Source: Pseudomonadota bacterium (GTDB lineage Bacteria; Pseudomonadota; Alphaproteobacteria; Micropepsales; Micropepsaceae). Taken from it: DNA of 9,242 nucleotides. The position numbers and the translations under genes were made by a program. Positions 5,516-9,242 of the stretch are shown piece after piece; positions within the stretch are counted from its first letter, which is position 1, and each line of letters starts with the position of its first letter. The notes beneath the pieces were generated by a model that worked only from the letters and a program-made list of their open reading frames with translations, did not search any database and had not been told where the DNA came from. The DNA is taken from positions 1 to 9,242 of the forward strand of contig JAKAVI010000103.1 of assembly GCA_021817355.1 (NCBI GenBank), given 5' to 3'.

Positions 5516-8251
5516 ATGCTCAGCAGCATTGCCCAGCGCCTTTTCGGCTCCGCGAACGAACGCAAGCTCCGTGCCATGTGGCGCCAGGTCGAGCAGATCA
5601 ATGCGCTCGAAGACCGGTTCAAAGCCAAATCCGATGATGAACTGCGCGCGATGACCGCCCACTTCCGAGAGCGGATCGCAAACGGCGAGACGCTAGACGA
5701 ATTGCTGCCGGAGGCGTTCGCCACGGTCCGCGAGGGCGCCTGGCGTACCCTTGGGCAGCGTCATTTTGATGTCCAGCTGGTTGGAGGCATGGTTCTGCAT
5801 AACGGACGCATCGCCGAAATGAAAACCGGCGAAGGCAAGACGCTGGTGGCGACACTTCCGACTTATCTCAATGCACTCGAAGGTAAAGGTGTCCATATCG
5901 TCACCGTCAATGACTACCTAGCCAGCCGTGATGCCGAGTGGATGGGTCAGGTCTACCGCTTTTTGGGCATGACGGTCGGTTGCATTGTCCATGGCCTGGA
6001 CGATGAGGAGCGCAAGGCCGCCTATCAGTGCGACATCACCTACGGCACCAATAACGAGTTTGGCTTCGACTACCTGCGTGACAACATGAAGTATTCGCAG
6101 GAGACCATGACCCAACGCACGCACCATTACGCGATCGTGGACGAAGTCGACTCTATCCTAATCGACGAAGCGCGTACACCGCTCATCATTTCAGGCCCGA
6201 CAAACGATCTGACAGAGGTCTATCTTGCGGCCGACAAGCTCATTCCTCTGCTGACCGATTCCGATTATGAACTCGATGAAAAACAGCGGACCGTCACACT
6301 GACAGAATCCGGTAATGAACGCATGGATGCGGCCTTGCGCGAGATCGGACTGCTCACCACAGGTGATCTTTATGATATCGAGAACATTACCCTCTTGCAT
6401 CATGTCAATCAGGCGCTGAAAGCCCACAAGCTGTTTCTCAAGGACCGTGACTATATCGTCAAGGATCGTGAGGTCATGATCATTGACGAGTTCACGGGCC
6501 GCATGATGCCGGGCCGACGCTACTCGGAGGGACTGCATCAGGCGCTGGAAGCCAAGGAAGGGGTAGAAATACAGCCGGAAAATGTCACCCTAGCCTCCAT
6601 CACCTTCCAGAACTATTTCCGCCTTTACAAAAAACTTGCCGGCATGACCGGAACGGCGCTGACCGAAGCAGCGGAATTCATGGACATCTATAAGCTCGAT
6701 GTCATTGAGGTTCCGACCAATCTCCCGATCGCACGTATTGACCACGACGATGAGGTCTATCGCTCTGTCGCAGAGAAGCATGACGCGATCATCAAACTCA
6801 TTCAGGACTGTCAGAGCCGTGGTCAGCCGGTTCTGGTTGGAACAGTATCGATCGAAAAATCAGAAGAGCTTTCGGCTCAGCTCAAAAAGAAGAAGATCAC
6901 GCATAGCGTCCTCAATGCCCGCTATCATGAGCAGGAAGCTAGCATCGTGGCACAGGCAGGGGTCTGCGGCGCGGTCACTATCGCTACGAACATGGCAGGC
7001 CGCGGCACCGACATTCAGCTCGGCGGTAATGCCGACATGCGCATCAAGAACGAACTTGCTGCCATCACCAACGCTACTGAACGAGCGCGCATGGCGGAAA
7101 AAATTCGTGAAGAAGTCGCCGAAAACAAGAAAAAGGCCCTGGCTGCCGGCGGTCTTTTCATCGTCGGCACCGAACGCCATGAAAGCCGGCGCATTGATAA
7201 CCAGCTGCGCGGCCGCTCCGGCCGGCAGGGTGATCCGGGCGCATCAAAGTTTTTCCTGTCTCTGCAGGACGACCTGATGCGCATATTTGGCTCAGACCGC
7301 ATGGAATCGGTGCTGAAGCGCATCGGCCTTCAGGAAGGCGAGGCCATCGCCCATCCCTGGGTGAACAAAGCTCTGGAGAAGGCGCAGCAGAAGGTCGAGG
7401 ACCGCAATTTCGAGATCCGCAAGAATATTCTCAAATACGACGATGTTCTCAATGACCAACGACGTGTCATATTTGAGCAACGCAAGGAGATCATGGAAAG
7501 CGACGAAGTCGCCGATCAGATAAAGGAATTCCGCGCAACGGTGATCGACGAGCTGGTGGCTCGCCACATTCCGGAAAAAGCCTATGCGGAACAGTGGGAT
7601 TCAGCTGGGCTGGAGGAAGAAGTCCGCACCATCTTCGGCTTGGAATTGCCCGTGGTTGGATGGGCTAAAGAGGAGGGCATAGCCGAAGAAGAGGTGCATG
7701 AACGACTGACTAAGGCGGTCGAGGAACGTGCCGCGGAACGCGCTGCCAACTTCGGGCCTGACATCATGCGCTATGTCGAAAAAACCGTTCTACTGCAGAC
7801 CCTAGATCACAACTGGCGCGAACATATCGTCAATCTTGATCATCTGCGCCAATATGTGGGACTGCGCGGTTATGGTCAGCTCGACCCCCTCAACGAGTAC
7901 AAGCAGGAAGCCTTCGCCTTGTTCGAAGCGCTGATCTCCAAGCTGCGCACCGACGTGGTCAGCCAGTTGATGCAGCTGCAGATCAATGTGGAGGCACCGC
8001 CAACGCTGGAAGAACCCAGTCTGCAGCAACTTCAGGCACTGCATGTAGACCCCTATACGGGAGAAAACGAGTTCGACAGCGCAAACTTTGGTGCCGGCAT
8101 GGCCAGCGCCAACACCCCCTTCGTCCACCGTAGCGAAAATGTGCAGGTCGATCCGAACAATCCCCAGACCTGGGGCAAAGTGCAGCGCAACGCACCATGT
8201 CCCTGCGGTTCGGGCCGCAAATTCAAGCACTGCCATGGGGCTTTGGTGTAA
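5516..8251 (+). CDS. secA: Preprotein translocase ATPase SecA
   Basis: The motor of general protein export: it binds preproteins and SecYEG at the inner membrane and pushes chains through by ATP hydrolysis. The 911-residue length is normal. Seen in order: N-terminal LFGSANERK; Walker A MKTGEGKT (102-109); Walker [14 protein letters not shown] (208-220); a preprotein-crosslinking region (about 225-370); [12 protein letters not shown] (377-388); second motor domain with MAGRGTDI (493-500) and [13 protein letters not shown] (563-575); scaffold and wing regions with [13 protein letters not shown]; and a zinc-binding tail with C895, C897, C906 and H907, the SecB/lipid contact. The charged stretch before [14 protein letters not shown] is typical of alphaproteobacteria. 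GAGGA 5 nt before the ATG fixes the start. The gene stands alone, and no SecM-like leader gene precedes it. All key motifs are intact. Confidence 0.98.
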   Translation: MLSSIAQRLFGSANERKLRAMWRQVEQINALEDRFKAKSDDELRAMTAHFRERIANGETLDELLPEAFATVREGAWRTLGQRHFDVQLVGGMVLHNGRIAEMKTGEGKTLVATLPTYLNALEGKGVHIVTVNDYLASRDAEWMGQVYRFLGMTVGCIVHGLDDEERKAAYQCDITYGTNNEFGFDYLRDNMKYSQETMTQRTHHYAIVDEVDSILIDEARTPLIISGPTNDLTEVYLAADKLIPLLTDSDYELDEKQRTVTLTESGNERMDAALREIGLLTTGDLYDIENITLLHHVNQALKAHKLFLKDRDYIVKDREVMIIDEFTGRMMPGRRYSEGLHQALEAKEGVEIQPENVTLASITFQNYFRLYKKLAGMTGTALTEAAEFMDIYKLDVIEVPTNLPIARIDHDDEVYRSVAEKHDAIIKLIQDCQSRGQPVLVGTVSIEKSEELSAQLKKKKITHSVLNARYHEQEASIVAQAGVCGAVTIATNMAGRGTDIQLGGNADMRIKNELAAITNATERARMAEKIREEVAENKKKALAAGGLFIVGTERHESRRIDNQLRGRSGRQGDPGASKFFLSLQDDLMRIFGSDRMESVLKRIGLQEGEAIAHPWVNKALEKAQQKVEDRNFEIRKNILKYDDVLNDQRRVIFEQRKEIMESDEVADQIKEFRATVIDELVARHIPEKAYAEQWDSAGLEEEVRTIFGLELPVVGWAKEEGIAEEEVHERLTKAVEERAAERAANFGPDIMRYVEKTVLLQTLDHNWREHIVNLDHLRQYVGLRGYGQLDPLNEYKQEAFALFEALISKLRTDVVSQLMQLQINVEAPPTLEEPSLQQLQALHVDPYTGENEFDSANFGAGMASANTPFVHRSENVQVDPNNPQTWGKVQRNAPCPCGSGRKFKHCHGALV

Positions 8252-8255
8252 GTAA

Positions 8256-8328
8256 GGCCCCTGCCCGGCGAGACTCCTCTCGCGCGCTGACGCGGCGTCA
8301 CGCAAAGAACCCACGCCGGGACCAGGCC
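8256..8328 (+). terminator. Large imperfect stem-loop after secA, possible terminator
   Basis: Just after the secA stop, GCCCGGC.. (CCCGGCG, 8264-8270) pairs with CGCCGGG (8314-8320), extended outward through CCTG/CAGG (8260-8263 with 8323-8326) after a 2 nt bulge. Inside, TGACG-CGG-CGTCA (8288-8300) forms its own hairpin. No T-run follows, so it is not a classic intrinsic terminator; it may protect the 3' end or assist factor-dependent stopping. Confidence 0.35.
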
Positions 8329-8390
8329 TGAAGCAGACAAGGAGATTTGCCGGACGATCTGGCCTGCCAACCCTAGGCATTTGAGCTCAG

Positions 8391-8459
8391 CGCAGCTGCA
8401 GGCGGGGCTTTGCAACAACTGGGTTTGCGGCGCAAGCTGGCCTCGCAGCTCAGGGGCTT
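8391..8459 (+). repeat. Imperfect direct repeat and palindrome before the epoxide hydrolase gene
   Basis: Two copies of CGCAGCT...GGGGCTT occur at 8391-8410 and 8444-8459, starting 53 bp apart, with different inserts between the two blocks. The second copy supplies the ribosome site AGGGG. Between them lies the palindrome TTGCG-G-CGCAA (8425-8435). No good promoter hexamers were found in this gap. Confidence 0.35.
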
Positions 8460-8465
8460 ACCAGC

Positions 8466-9242
8466 ATGCCGCAGTCCTTTCGTGTTGAAATCGGTCAGTC
8501 GACCATCAATGCCATCCTGCGCAAAGTTCGCGCTTATGAGTGGCATGAAGCACCACAAGGACCCGGACTTGAGGACAACTGGGCCTATGGCGCCAATCTC
8601 AATTACATGCGGGAGTTGTGCCGCTATTGGGTTGAAAACTACGACTGGTTTCACTGGCAGGATGAGCTTAACCGCTTTGCCCAATACCAGGCCGAGGTTG
8701 AGGGGTTGTCTATTCACTTCTATCACGAGCCAGGATCGGGGCCAGCGCCCCTCCCCCTGATCCTCAGTCACGGCTGGCCTGGCTCCACATTTGAATTTCT
8801 TCATATCATCGATCAGCTGGCTCACCCTGAGCGTCATGGCGGAGACGCCCGCGATGCCTTCACCGTGATCGTGCCGTCACTGCCTGGCTATGGCTTTTCT
8901 GGCAAGCCCAAGCGGCCGATTTCGCCGCGCACGATTGCACGCATGTTTGATGGGCTCATGACCGAGGTTTTGAACCTGCCGGGTTACATCGCTCAGGGTG
9001 GCGACTGGGGTTCGGCGGTTTCGGGGTGGATGGGCTACGAAGGCAAGGGGTGTCGAGCAGTCCATCTCAACATGATGGGCTGGCGTACGCCCGGCGATGC
9101 GCCTCTAAGTGAAGAAGAAAGGGAGCATGCCGCGCGCGCCGAACAGCTGTTCAACATGGAGGGCGCCTACTTTCGTGAACAGTCGACGAAACCCCAGACT
9201 TTGTCCTATGCAATGATGGATTCGCCGGTGGGAGCCTGTGCC
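8466..9242 (+). CDS. Epoxide hydrolase, EHN / alpha-beta hydrolase type (3' end cut by window edge)
   Basis: The ATG at 8466 has AGGGG 9 nt upstream, and the frame is open for 259 codons to the right edge. The first 85 residues are an epoxide hydrolase N-terminal (EHN) domain: YMRELCRYWVENYDWFHWQ, LNRFAQY, VEGLSIHFYHE. The alpha/beta hydrolase core follows with the oxyanion motif SHGWPGS (101-107), VPSLPGYGFSG (136-146) and the nucleophile motif GGDWGS with D180. A cap region with LSYAMMDSPVG appears before the cut. Such enzymes form an ester on the Asp and open epoxides to diols in a soluble or peripheral form. The His and acid that complete the triad lie beyond the window, as does roughly the last third of the expected length. 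The nucleophile is Asp rather than Ser, which separates it from esterases. The natural epoxide is unknown, and the flanking secA gives no clue. Confidence 0.9.
   Translation, partial: MPQSFRVEIGQSTINAILRKVRAYEWHEAPQGPGLEDNWAYGANLNYMRELCRYWVENYDWFHWQDELNRFAQYQAEVEGLSIHFYHEPGSGPAPLPLILSHGWPGSTFEFLHIIDQLAHPERHGGDARDAFTVIVPSLPGYGFSGKPKRPISPRTIARMFDGLMTEVLNLPGYIAQGGDWGSAVSGWMGYEGKGCRAVHLNMMGWRTPGDAPLSEEEREHAARAEQLFNMEGAYFREQSTKPQTLSYAMMDSPVGACA

Noticed and set aside
8373..8837. Minus-strand open frame opposite the start of the epoxide hydrolase
   Set aside because: The plus-strand frame has full EHN and hydrolase motifs; this one has none.
1..9242. CRISPR array, tRNA, rRNA, insertion sequence, prophage or defence genes
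   Set aside because: No periodic repeats, cloverleaf, terminal inverted repeats or matching protein motifs were seen.

Overview
The window looks like chromosomal DNA of a moderately GC-rich alphaproteobacterium. The evidence is the SecA type (a charged insertion between MAGRGTDI and GTERHE, and an intact C-terminal zinc-binding tail), the grxC / nitrilase-family amidase / DUF1178 neighbourhood, and an argJ-mutT pair beside secA. The order or genus cannot be fixed from this sequence. Almost all of it is housekeeping DNA. There is no transposon, phage gene, CRISPR array, tRNA or rRNA. No intergenic stretch exceeds 300 bp.

Layout. Bases 1-845 (minus, cut by the left edge) hold a class I methyltransferase-like protein of the BioC/NDUFAF5 type whose SAM-binding glycine loop looks degraded. 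Divergent from it, a plus-strand run has grxC (1015-1278), an amidase of the deaminated-glutathione type overlapping it by 4 bp (1275-2102), a DUF1178 zinc-ribbon-like protein (2230-2646) and a second, intact SAM-dependent methyltransferase (2703-3362). A minus-strand run converges on it: argJ (5320 to 3980), mutT (3916 to 3506) and a short Flp-type (type IVb) pilin-like frame (stop at 3369) whose start is unclear and may lie inside mutT. secA (5516-8251) diverges from argJ across a 195 bp region. It has a near-consensus promoter and a GC-rich dyad-bearing leader. A 214 bp structured gap follows, then the first 259 codons of an EHN-type epoxide hydrolase, cut by the right edge.

How they fit together. 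grxC and the amidase both serve the glutathione pool: one uses glutathione, the other removes its damaged, deaminated form. argJ makes arginine precursors, mutT cleans the nucleotide pool and secA drives protein export. The methyltransferases, DUF1178 protein and epoxide hydrolase have no substrate that can be read from context.

No clear new multi-gene system is visible. The points most worth a second look are at gene boundaries: an 11 bp inverted repeat that could mask the start of the second methyltransferase, paired dyads upstream of the DUF1178 gene, alternative dyads plus a proline-rich upstream reading frame before secA, the orphan pilin overlapping mutT, and the methyltransferase relative that seems to have lost its cofactor motif.
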